From contig DFGA01000064.1 in assembly GCA_002371615.1 (NCBI GenBank), positions 1-64,000 of the forward strand: DNA of 64,000 nucleotides. The letters are read 5' to 3'. The DNA is from Lachnospiraceae bacterium UBA3762. GTDB taxonomy: Bacteria; Bacillota; Clostridia; Lachnospirales; Lachnospiraceae. Of the stretch, positions 43,758-52,117 are shown piece after piece (positions within the stretch are counted from its first letter, which is position 1; each line of letters begins with the position of its first letter). A program made the position numbers and the translations under genes. The notes below the pieces were generated by a model. That model searched no databases and was not told the origin of the DNA. It worked only from the letters and a program-made list of their open reading frames with translations.

Positions 43758-43766
43758 AGGTGTAAC

Positions 43767-44579
43767 ATGGATAAGAAGAAAAGAACACACTTTATAATCA
43801 TAATGCTTTTTTTGCTTGCCCTTATACTTGTAGGAGTATTTCTGACCGGTAATACTTCGGGAGAAGAAGAGCCTATCGGAGAAGTGATGAGGGATGCGGT
43901 TCTTCATGAAAATGCAAAGGTAAGGCTATTGGGCATCCTTCCGGTCAATCCGGCACTTATCTCTGCATATACGGTAACGGGAATCATCTTTGTTTTTTCA
44001 CTTATCGTGAGGATATTTGTGATACCTAAATTTTCAAATACCCCCGGCAGATTCCAGCTTTTGCTGGAGCAGGCTGTGGGTATTTTTGACGGGTTGGCGG
44101 AATCTAACAGCCCCCACAGACATAAGTTTCTCGGGGCATATGTATTTACAGCGGGTGTCTATATTTTTATCGGAACAATGTTTGAACTGCTGGGAGTTAT
44201 GGTACCTACAACTTCGGGAGGTACGATTGCTCTTCCCGCTCCGCTTGCTGATATCAACGGTGCGATATCGATGGGTGTTATTTCATACTGCGTGATACTC
44301 TCGGGCGGTATAGCGGGCAACAGGTTTAAAGGTGTGCTTAATACACTGAAGGATTTCTCGCTTCCGATCTCAATGAGCTTCAGGCTTTTCGGTGCGCTCC
44401 TTTCCGGAGCACTTGTAACCGAACTTGTATACTATTACATAACAACAAGTTTTATTATACCTATATTCGTTGCCGTGATGTTCACAATGCTGCATGCACT
44501 GATCCAGGCCTATGTGCTGACTATGCTGACGGCACTTTTTTACGGGGAAGTAAGCGAGACAACCACTACCGTGAATTGA
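43767..44579 (+). CDS. atpB: ATP synthase subunit a
   Basis: A 270-residue membrane subunit of the Fo sector forming the ion channels beside the c-ring. The essential arginine lies in SMSFRLFGALLSG (Arg206). The upstream LNTLKDFSLPI segment and C-terminal LHALIQAYVLTMLTALFYGE are typical. It follows purB by nine bases. No atpI gene is visible. A 110-bp repeat separates it from atpE. Confidence 0.93.
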   Translation: MDKKKRTHFIIIMLFLLALILVGVFLTGNTSGEEEPIGEVMRDAVLHENAKVRLLGILPVNPALISAYTVTGIIFVFSLIVRIFVIPKFSNTPGRFQLLLEQAVGIFDGLAESNSPHRHKFLGAYVFTAGVYIFIGTMFELLGVMVPTTSGGTIALPAPLADINGAISMGVISYCVILSGGIAGNRFKGVLNTLKDFSLPISMSFRLFGALLSGALVTELVYYYITTSFIIPIFVAVMFTMLHALIQAYVLTMLTALFYGEVSETTTTVN

Positions 44580-44618
44580 TAATCCGGCACATCATCTTGG
44601 AATTATCCGGACTATATA

Positions 44619-44728
44619 AAGCGGGTGTCTGCAGGGATGCCGCAAAGCGAGTTCCGCAGACGCGAAGGCTTTCCTGAAGCGTCGAGGACTGTTTGAGCGA
44701 CCGGCGCCCTGCCAGACAGGCCCCGCTT
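44619..44728 (-). repeat. 110-bp structured dispersed repeat, copy 2, inside atp operon
   Basis: The reverse complement of the element at 9158-9267, same length with one mismatch (in the end arm, GCGGGG instead of GCGGGT). It fills much of the 233-base gap between atpB and atpE. Its folded RNA could lower read-through or protect the downstream mRNA, which encodes the highly expressed subunit c (inference). Confidence 0.9.
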
Positions 44729-44812
44729 TCGGCGAAAATATAATTAGGTTTAATTAGGTTAATTGTTAGATAAAGAATTGGTTAATCAATAAGTAACAGG
44801 AGGAATAAACAA

Positions 44813-45169
44813 ATGAACAGGATTGTAGTCAGAATTGCGGCGGCACTTATGCTTGCGCTTGCCATTGCGGCTCTTGTAAGACCTCAGGCAGTGTATGCAT
44901 CTGACGCGGCAGACGCAGCTGTAGTAATGTCGGATGAGGCGTCGAACATTCATAACAAGGCATGGGCAGCCGGAATAACCATAGCAGTTGTTGCCGCAGC
45001 GGGAGCGATCTCCATGGGCTTAGTTATATGGAAATCCGTCGAAGGTATTGCCAGGCAGCCTGAAGCGGAAGGTAAGATACGAACAACGATGATGCTTGGT
45101 CTTGTGTTTGTTGAGACGGCCATCATCTATGCACTTATTATGGCGATACTGATCATATTCGTATTATAA
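44813..45169 (+). CDS. atpE: ATP synthase subunit c with N-terminal signal-peptide-like extension
   Basis: A 118-residue subunit c, about 35-40 residues longer than usual. Residues 1-29 look like a cleavable signal peptide (LALAIAALVRPQAVYA, cut before Ser30), followed by an acidic stretch, then the two helices. The polar loop ARQPE and ion-binding Glu101 (FVETAIIY) are intact. The first-helix Gln of Na+-type rings is replaced by Met, favouring proton coupling. GGAGG precedes the ATG. Confidence 0.88.
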   Translation: MNRIVVRIAAALMLALAIAALVRPQAVYASDAADAAVVMSDEASNIHNKAWAAGITIAVVAAAGAISMGLVIWKSVEGIARQPEAEGKIRTTMMLGLVFVETAIIYALIMAILIIFVL

Positions 45170-45189
45170 GGTAACGATAGGAGTTTGAC

Positions 45190-45687
45190 ATGCCGTTAAA
45201 TATCGACGTGCAGCAGATACTGCTGCATATGTTCAATCTGGTACTGCTCTTTGGTATTCTCTATGTTCTGCTGTACAAACCGGTTCATGATTTTATGGCA
45301 AAGCGCGAAGAAGAATACAAGGACAGGGAAGATAAGACCCGGGATGCACTTTCGGATGCCGAAAAGCTCAAGGGTGATTATGAAAAGATGATAAAGGAAA
45401 CTGAGGCAGACTTGGCTGCAAAGCGTGCCGAGTTAAGTGCTGCTGCCGAAGAGGACAGGGAGAAAATCATAAGCGATGCGCATGCGCGCGCCGCGCAGAT
45501 CGTTGATGAGGCAAGGAACAAAGCCCAAAGCGAGCATGACCGTCTGATGGCAAGAGCGCAGTCGGAGATCGCCGAATATGTTTCAAAAGCTGCCGAGAAG
45601 ATTGTCCTGAAAGACGAAAGTCTGTCGGATGATTTTGACACGTTCTTTGAAAGCATGGCACAGCAGAAGGAAGCGGATAATGGATGA
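45190..45687 (+). CDS. atpF: ATP synthase subunit b
   Basis: A 165-residue peripheral-stalk subunit: an N-terminal membrane helix (about 10-30) and a long charged helix to the C-terminus. Two copies normally link subunit a to the delta subunit at the top of F1. Its stop overlaps the start of the delta-alpha fusion gene by 8 nt. Confidence 0.9.
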   Translation: MPLNIDVQQILLHMFNLVLLFGILYVLLYKPVHDFMAKREEEYKDREDKTRDALSDAEKLKGDYEKMIKETEADLAAKRAELSAAAEEDREKIISDAHARAAQIVDEARNKAQSEHDRLMARAQSEIAEYVSKAAEKIVLKDESLSDDFDTFFESMAQQKEADNG

Positions 45688-47401
45688 TAAGATGACCGCT
45701 GTATTATACAGCAGTGAACAGCCTTCCGAAAAGGATATGGAGCGTTTGTCCGCGTTTCTTGGGGATAAATACCAAAAGAACGTATCCATCGGCTGGAAGA
45801 AGAGTGAGAAGACAAAGGGTGGGTTCCGCCTTGTTGCAGGAAACGATGTATATGACTGGAGCGCGGAAGGCAAGCTGCGCCAGCTTCAGGACGCCCTTCT
45901 GAAATTTCGTGATGAACGTACGGACATTATCCCCCTTATCAAAGACACACTTTCTTCATGGACACCGTCTGTTATGGCAACGGAGATCGGTACGGTTACA
46001 ACTGTCGGAGACGGAATCGCAACAGTGAGCGGGCTTGAAGATGCATCATACGGAGAAATACTCCTGTTCTCAGGTGGAGTAAGAGGAATGGCGCTCGATC
46101 TTCGGCGTGATGAGATAGCGTGCATCCTGTTTGATACTGAGGATGAGGTGTGCGAAGGAAGTACGGTTAAACGCACGGGAAGAGTTGCCGCAGTCCCTGT
46201 CGGAGAAGGATTCCTCGGAAGAGTCGTGGATCCTCTAGGAATCCCGATAGACGGCGGGGATGATATAATCGCCGATGATTACAGACCGGTAGAGTGTGAG
46301 GCCCCTGCGGTAATAGACAGACAGGCCGTAAATACACCGCTTGAGACGGGGATCCTTGCGATAGATTCCATGTTTCCGATAGGCCGCGGACAGAGAGAAC
46401 TAATTATCGGAGACCGCCAAACGGGTAAGAGTACGATATTAACCGATACAATCATTAACCAGAAGAACAAGGATGTAATATGCATCTATGTTGCTATCGG
46501 ACAGAAATCAAGTACGATCGCAAGAGTAGTTGACACACTTACCAGATGCGGAGCAATGGAGTATACCATCGTTGTAAACGCATCTGCAGCAGAGGCCGCA
46601 CCGCTTCAGTATATAGCCCCTTACGCGGGATGTGCCATGGGCGAATACTTCATGGAAAAGGGGAAGGATGTACTGATCATATACGACGATCTTACAAAAC
46701 ATGCGATAGCTTACCGTTCTATAAGCCTCCTGCTTGAGAGAGCTCCGGGTCGTGAGGCTTTCCCGGGAGATGTTTTCTACCTGCATTCGAGGCTTTTGGA
46801 AAGAGCTGCGCACCTGTGCGATGAAAAAGGCGGAGGTTCAATGACGGCGCTTCCGGTTATCGAAACACAGGAAGAGGATGTTTCTTCATATATCCCGACA
46901 AACGTTATTTCGATTACCGACGGACAGATTTTCCTCTCCAGCGGACTGTTCAGACTCGGGCAGCGTCCGGCCATAAATGTGGGTCTGTCCGTATCGCGTG
47001 TCGGAGGAGATGCGCAGACAAAAGCAATGAAAAAAGCTGTCGGAACTCTCAGACTTGACCTTGCCCAATACAGGGAGATGGAGACTTTTTCGCAGTTTTC
47101 GGGTGATATGGATGAGGCTACGAAGAGGCAGATAAGATACGGCGAAGGTCTTATGAAGATACTCAAACAAAAGCCGAAGAGCCCCAGAAGCCTTGCACAG
47201 CAGGTGTTTATGCTTGTGATAGCAACAATGGACAAGTTTGAGACAATAGATGTCGAAGATATTGATGATAAGATCGACGAAACAGTTCATGATGTGATGA
47301 CAAGATGCCAGGATATTGTTCTTAAGATCGAGAATGAAGGTACAATCTCGGATGAGGATAAACAGAGGATACTTGATACGGTAAGAGGATTACATGAGTG
47401 A
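45680..47401 (+). CDS. atpA: ATP synthase delta C-terminal domain fused to subunit alpha
   Basis: A 573-residue protein. Residues about 85-573 are a full alpha subunit (EIGTVTTVGDGIA, Walker A GDRQTGKST near 244, VSRVGGDAQTKAMKK). Residues 1-75 match the C-terminal domain of delta/OSCP along its length: SEKDMERLSAFLGDKYQKNV, then GGFRLVAGNDVYDWSAEGKL, aligning with the E. coli AtpH ending [20 protein letters not shown]. The delta N-terminal helical domain is absent, no separate atpH lies between atpF and this gene, and no internal ribosome-binding site is seen. AAGGAAG precedes the ATG at 45680. An F1 would thus carry three delta C-terminal domains. Confidence 0.93.
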   Translation: MDDKMTAVLYSSEQPSEKDMERLSAFLGDKYQKNVSIGWKKSEKTKGGFRLVAGNDVYDWSAEGKLRQLQDALLKFRDERTDIIPLIKDTLSSWTPSVMATEIGTVTTVGDGIATVSGLEDASYGEILLFSGGVRGMALDLRRDEIACILFDTEDEVCEGSTVKRTGRVAAVPVGEGFLGRVVDPLGIPIDGGDDIIADDYRPVECEAPAVIDRQAVNTPLETGILAIDSMFPIGRGQRELIIGDRQTGKSTILTDTIINQKNKDVICIYVAIGQKSSTIARVVDTLTRCGAMEYTIVVNASAAEAAPLQYIAPYAGCAMGEYFMEKGKDVLIIYDDLTKHAIAYRSISLLLERAPGREAFPGDVFYLHSRLLERAAHLCDEKGGGSMTALPVIETQEEDVSSYIPTNVISITDGQIFLSSGLFRLGQRPAINVGLSVSRVGGDAQTKAMKKAVGTLRLDLAQYREMETFSQFSGDMDEATKRQIRYGEGLMKILKQKPKSPRSLAQQVFMLVIATMDKFETIDVEDIDDKIDETVHDVMTRCQDIVLKIENEGTISDEDKQRILDTVRGLHE

Positions 47402-48317
47402 TATCAGAGAGATAAAATCACGGATGAAGTCAGTATCGGACACCGCCAAGATAACAAAGGCCATGTACATGATCTCATCGAGTAAGATGAGAAGAGCAAG
47501 AGCCGAGCTGGAGCGGACGAGACCGCATTTTGATGCACTAAGCAGTGAGATCAAGAGGATATTCAGGTCTAAAAGTCATATAGACAGTCCCTATATGTAT
47601 CCTGCCGACGGGTCCCATGATCTTCCGGGAGCATATGCGTACATCGTCGTAACATCCGACAAAGGACTTGCGGGATTTTACAATCATGCAGTCATTAAGG
47701 AATTCGAAAGTCAGATGACGGATCATGAAAGCAGATACTTTATGGTCGGAGACTACGGGTGTAAATACTGTGATGCGCTTGGGATCGAATATGACGGTGA
47801 GTTCCGCTTCTCCGCAGATAACCCTACAATGCGCAGAACCAGGCGTATGGCGGATTACATACTTGATGAATATGATGCGGGCAGGGTCTCAAAAATATTC
47901 CTTATATATACCGATCTTGAGAATAATATCTCGCAAAAAGCCAGGACTGTAAGACTTTTGCCGTTTCACCGTAAAGATTTTACGGATGGGGATGCGATGA
48001 ATGATAATGTGAGGTTTAATTTCTTTCCGTCGGCAGAAAGTGTACTTAACAACATAGTCAGAAGTTATGTTGCTGAATATCTGTACAGTGCACTTGTTGA
48101 CAGTTACTGCTGCGAACAGAGTGCGAGAATGAATGCAATGGATGAGGCAGACAGGAATGCCAACGAACTGATGACTGAACTGCGTCTTGAATATAATCAT
48201 GCCCGCCAGGGTAAGATCACAAGAGAGATAACCGAGATCTCCGCAGGTGCACGGGCACTTAAGAAAAAGAAAATGGCGGAGATCGCTGCCAAAGGAGCAA
48301 ATACAAATGGAAGGTAA
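47394..48317 (+). CDS. atpG: ATP synthase subunit gamma
   Basis: A 307-residue rotor subunit. The N-terminal helix IREIKSRMKSVSDTAKITKA and the C-terminal helix around NARQGKITREITEI (here YNHARQGKITREITEISAGA) form the central shaft. Overlaps the alpha gene by 8 nt and beta by 11 nt. The middle Rossmann-like part is divergent. Confidence 0.93.
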   Translation: MSDIREIKSRMKSVSDTAKITKAMYMISSSKMRRARAELERTRPHFDALSSEIKRIFRSKSHIDSPYMYPADGSHDLPGAYAYIVVTSDKGLAGFYNHAVIKEFESQMTDHESRYFMVGDYGCKYCDALGIEYDGEFRFSADNPTMRRTRRMADYILDEYDAGRVSKIFLIYTDLENNISQKARTVRLLPFHRKDFTDGDAMNDNVRFNFFPSAESVLNNIVRSYVAEYLYSALVDSYCCEQSARMNAMDEADRNANELMTELRLEYNHARQGKITREITEISAGARALKKKKMAEIAAKGANTNGR

Positions 48318-49692
48318 GATCGTTCAGATTTCCGGTCCCGTAGTGGATGTGGAGTTTCCGGCAGGGGGACTTCCAAGGATACGGGAAGCTTTATATACAA
48401 AAAACGGCGATAAGAATGTGTTCATGGAAGTTGAACAGCATATAGGGCACGAGACGGTCCGGTGCATTATGATGGGACAAAGTGAAGGATTAAAGCGGAA
48501 TATGACCGTTACCGCCACGGGTAATTCCATCACTGTTCCGGTGGGAGATGTTACACTCGGCAGGATGTTTAATGTATTGGGTGACCCTATAGACGGTATG
48601 GGGAATATCTCCTCTGATGCGACAAGGTGGAGCATACACAGAAAAGCTCCTGCTTTTAGTGAGCAGAAGAGCTCGATAGAGATACTTGAGACCGGGCTTA
48701 AGGTAATAGACCTTATAGAGCCGTATACCAAGGGCGGTAAGATCGGACTGTTCGGAGGAGCAGGGGTTGGCAAGACCGTTCTGATTCAGGAGATGATTCA
48801 CAATGTCGCAATGGAACACGGCGGGTATTCCGTGTTTGCAGGCGTAGGAGAGAGAAGCCGTGAAGGAAACGATCTGTGGAATGAAATGAGAGAAAGCGGT
48901 GTAATAGACAAAGCAGCGCTTGTGTTCGGACAGATGAACGAGCCGTCGGGAGTCAGGATGAGAGTCGCTCTCTCGGGACTTACCATGGCTGAGTATTTCA
49001 GAGATGAACAAAAGAAAGACGTACTTCTGTTTGTTGATAATATATTCAGATTTGTTCAGGCGGGAAGCGAAGTATCCACGCTTCTCGGGCGCTTGCCATC
49101 CGCGGTGGGTTACCAGCCGACTCTGGCGGAGGAGATGGGGGCTTTGCAGGAGCGTGTTTCATCGACTAAGAACGGGTCTATAACAAGCGTCCAGGCAGTG
49201 TATGTTCCTGCGGATGACCTTACCGATCCTGCACCGGCAACAACTTTTGCCCACCTTGACGCAACGACTGTCCTGTCGCGTAAGATAGCCGAGCAGGGTA
49301 TTTATCCTGCGGTTGATCCGCTTGAATCATCATCTGCCATACTTGAGGAAAGTATTGTCGGTAAGGAGCATTACGATACCGCATGGGCGGTTAAGAACCT
49401 GCTTCAAAAGTATAACGAACTTAAGGATATCATTGCCATCCTCGGAATGGAAGAACTTAGTGAAGAGGACAAGCTTACTGTTAACAGGGCCAGAAAAGCA
49501 CAAAGATTTCTCGCCCAGCCTTTAAGTGTGGCCGAGAAGTTTACGGGAGTCAAAGGTGTATATGTTCCGCTGTCAGAAACGATTAAGGGCTTTTCGGCTA
49601 TTCTCGGAGGCGATGCCGACAATATGCCGGAAGCTGCATTCTACAACGTGGGAACACTTGATGACGCATACGCAAAGAGCAAGCAGATATGA
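48307..49692 (+). CDS. atpD: ATP synthase subunit beta
   Basis: A 461-residue catalytic subunit. Walker A GGAGVGKTV near residue 150, catalytic Glu in GVGERSREGND, Walker B LLFVDNIFRF and the ASTLLGR-like VSTLLGRLPSAVGYQPTL are intact. The start at 48307 gives the usual EGKIVQISGPVVDVEF; a longer frame from 48247 would lie inside atpG. Confidence 0.95.
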   Translation: MEGKIVQISGPVVDVEFPAGGLPRIREALYTKNGDKNVFMEVEQHIGHETVRCIMMGQSEGLKRNMTVTATGNSITVPVGDVTLGRMFNVLGDPIDGMGNISSDATRWSIHRKAPAFSEQKSSIEILETGLKVIDLIEPYTKGGKIGLFGGAGVGKTVLIQEMIHNVAMEHGGYSVFAGVGERSREGNDLWNEMRESGVIDKAALVFGQMNEPSGVRMRVALSGLTMAEYFRDEQKKDVLLFVDNIFRFVQAGSEVSTLLGRLPSAVGYQPTLAEEMGALQERVSSTKNGSITSVQAVYVPADDLTDPAPATTFAHLDATTVLSRKIAEQGIYPAVDPLESSSAILEESIVGKEHYDTAWAVKNLLQKYNELKDIIAILGMEELSEEDKLTVNRARKAQRFLAQPLSVAEKFTGVKGVYVPLSETIKGFSAILGGDADNMPEAAFYNVGTLDDAYAKSKQI

Positions 49693-50105
49693 ATGAATTT
49701 AATCTTCATATAATTGAAGCAGACAAGGATTTTTTTGAGGGCAAATGCGTTTCTCTTGTTATACCGACAACCGAAGGAATGTACGGTATACAGGCCATGC
49801 ATGAGAATCTTGTTGCGGCAATCGATATCGGGGTCATTAAGTATACCCTTCCGGACGGAACCAGATGTCACGCGGCCGTATCAAACGGAATGGTCAAAGT
49901 TGAGAATAACAATGTCCTTATTCTTGTGGAATCGTGTGAAGATCCCGATGACATTGATGAGGAAAGAGCCAGACGTGAGGAAGAGGATGCAAGAGATGTT
50001 CTGGCCGGCAAGACTGACAGGATCAATTACCGGGCCGCCAAAGGGATGCTGGCAAGAGCGGTCAACCGTCTCAAGATCAAGAAAAGATACGGGAAATATA
50101 ACTGA
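49689..50105 (+). CDS. atpC: ATP synthase subunit epsilon
   Basis: A 138-residue protein with N-terminal beta-sandwich (FNLHIIEADKDFFEGKCVSL, GMYGIQAMHENLVAAI) and C-terminal helical hairpin (ARREEEDARDVLAG and LARAVNRLKI). It links gamma to the c-ring and can brake ATP hydrolysis. Last gene of the atp operon, overlapping beta by 4 nt and ending two bases before a convergent gene. Confidence 0.92.
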   Translation: MNEFNLHIIEADKDFFEGKCVSLVIPTTEGMYGIQAMHENLVAAIDIGVIKYTLPDGTRCHAAVSNGMVKVENNNVLILVESCEDPDDIDEERARREEEDARDVLAGKTDRINYRAAKGMLARAVNRLKIKKRYGKYN

Positions 50106-50107
50106 TG

Positions 50108-52012
50108 TCAGTCTGACTGCTGCTTCAGCTGTATTCTTATAACCGGTCTGATTGCCCCGCCGGGGCGGTTTATTTCTTTTCCTGCCTCCCGTATTTCGCC
50201 GTCAACCGTTACTATAGGAGCGGTCACGGAATTTTCACCCTGTTCCGGCATAAGCCACCACCATGAACTTCTGTAACCTTTCATATCCCACATATTTGCT
50301 TTGCTCATACTGTTGACATTAACACCTGCGCTCTTTGCAGCAGGCGTAAGGAGCAGCTGCCTCTCCCGGTCGGAATCAAAAGCATTGGCTGCTTCCTGTA
50401 CGGTAAGCAGCGTGATATAGTCGCCTTCGAATCTTGCCATTGCTCCAAGCTCATACATGGAAAATGACCCGATATATTCCGGAGAGTTGATATAGGCGCG
50501 TATATCAGAATTCTCCCATGAGACACTTTCGTGTTTCTGGTTGAAACTCCTGCCGTCTATTCCGTATTTACACAGAAGCACGGCAGAGTCTGCGGTCTTT
50601 TCTATCACGATAAACCGAAGCCGCTCTTTTCCTATTTTTCTGTGGTCGCATTCAAAATGTCCCCAGTACACCTCGTCTCCGACGTTCGCATTGACAAGAT
50701 CATTCATTTCCTGTTTATATTCACTTCTGGCAAAGATTGTTCCTCTAAATGTGACTATAATGTAAGCGATTATTCCGGCACCAAGAACTGCGATCGATAC
50801 TTTTCGTATCAGTGCGACTCTTTTTTCGTGCTGCTTTCGGATAAGCCTGCCTTCGATAGTATCGTTGTAGGTTTTACCGCGTATCAGACGGCTTAGTGCA
50901 TATATAGTTTTATCCTTTATAAAATGTACCGGTGGAGCGATAACTGCCGTAGATGCAATACTGCATACAATTACTACGGCATACCGGAGAAAATCATTCA
51001 TTCGCACTTCACCGAATATCCTGTTAACAAAATATCCGTGTACCAAGAACAATTCCACACTGATCGAACTTAAATAGTTTAATGCTTTATTTCCGATGGT
51101 GATACGCATATTAAGAAGAAGTACGAACACTGTGAATATAAGACATCCGATCAACTGGATAAGTAATGTTATTATTTGATCCCGGGTTGTGTCATAGTAG
51201 CCGAAAAGTACGACAGCAAATCTACATGCATACGCGCTTATTACGGTCAGGATTGAAAAAACCGGCAGCAGGATCCTGTAATGCCTGTTCATAAAATCTG
51301 ACAGACGCATCTTAAATCTTGCAAACAACATCCCAAACATAAATATAGCGGTTGAATTGTACCACCATTCTCCTTTGAACCAGTGAGCCTTGTTGCCCGG
51401 AAGATCGTGCCCTGCCCCCATACAGTGCAGTATGACGATAACAGTTGCCGCACACATAATGATAAGGGCAATGTCTTTGTTTTTAATTAATCTGAAGATT
51501 ATGTAAAAAAGCAGATAGAGTATTGTAATTTCAACTATAAACCAGCCGTTGCTGTTGATAAGTGTCAGGCCGAAAATATTCGACAAAGCAGATGAAAACG
51601 TTCTGTGGGCATCATAAACGCATACATTTAATATGAGCCCGAGTGTATTGATTAACCAGAAAGGAATCAGAACAGTAGGAAGGCGTCTTGGCAAAAAGCC
51701 GTCAAGGTATCCGGGCTTTGTAAGCAGGCTTGTAATAAGACCGTATCCCGAGAAGAAGAAAAACAGTGCCGTAAAGAATATGCCGATGTAGTTGAGCATC
51801 GTTACTGGACCTTTGTAAGCAGAACCGTAAACAGTAATATCCTGCGTTACATGGTGGAGAATAATGGCAATGCATGAAGATGCCTGAATCATTTTGGACT
51901 GATCAAGGCTTATAAAATCATCGCTTACGGTTTTACTCCTGCTGATTTTTGCTTTGTTAAATATTAGTACAAGAAGCGCTGCCGGGTATATCATCAACAG
52001 ATAATATCTCAT
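50108..52012 (-). CDS. Acyltransferase family 3 protein with C-terminal DUF6273-like domain
   Basis: A 634-residue protein. An N-terminal membrane domain of acyltransferase 3 type (about ten helices; the His of IAIILHHVTQD is the family signature) is followed by another helix (about 410-430) and an extracellular domain (about 445-634) with VGDEVYWGHFECD, SWENSDIRAYINSPEY and RSSWWWLMPE. That domain resembles DUF6273, common in Clostridia surface proteins. OatA-type enzymes carry an SGNH domain at this place instead. It probably O-acylates a surface glycan; substrate unknown. Confidence 0.8.
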   Translation of the reverse strand: MRYYLLMIYPAALLVLIFNKAKISRSKTVSDDFISLDQSKMIQASSCIAIILHHVTQDITVYGSAYKGPVTMLNYIGIFFTALFFFFSGYGLITSLLTKPGYLDGFLPRRLPTVLIPFWLINTLGLILNVCVYDAHRTFSSALSNIFGLTLINSNGWFIVEITILYLLFYIIFRLIKNKDIALIIMCAATVIVILHCMGAGHDLPGNKAHWFKGEWWYNSTAIFMFGMLFARFKMRLSDFMNRHYRILLPVFSILTVISAYACRFAVVLFGYYDTTRDQIITLLIQLIGCLIFTVFVLLLNMRITIGNKALNYLSSISVELFLVHGYFVNRIFGEVRMNDFLRYAVVIVCSIASTAVIAPPVHFIKDKTIYALSRLIRGKTYNDTIEGRLIRKQHEKRVALIRKVSIAVLGAGIIAYIIVTFRGTIFARSEYKQEMNDLVNANVGDEVYWGHFECDHRKIGKERLRFIVIEKTADSAVLLCKYGIDGRSFNQKHESVSWENSDIRAYINSPEYIGSFSMYELGAMARFEGDYITLLTVQEAANAFDSDRERQLLLTPAAKSAGVNVNSMSKANMWDMKGYRSSWWWLMPEQGENSVTAPIVTVDGEIREAGKEINRPGGAIRPVIRIQLKQQSD

Positions 52013-52117
52013 AGAATTCTCCTAAATAACTGTATTTTATCCTTACATCAAATAGATATACACAATGTTTAATGAATTTGATAAAATCATTATATAATTC
52101 ATTTAGGGAGGCGTAAA

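Noticed and set aside
44813..45169. Sodium-type c-ring
   Set aside because: The first-helix Gln typical of Na+ binding aligns with Met, and the position after the Glu is Thr in VETA rather than ES; proton coupling is more likely.
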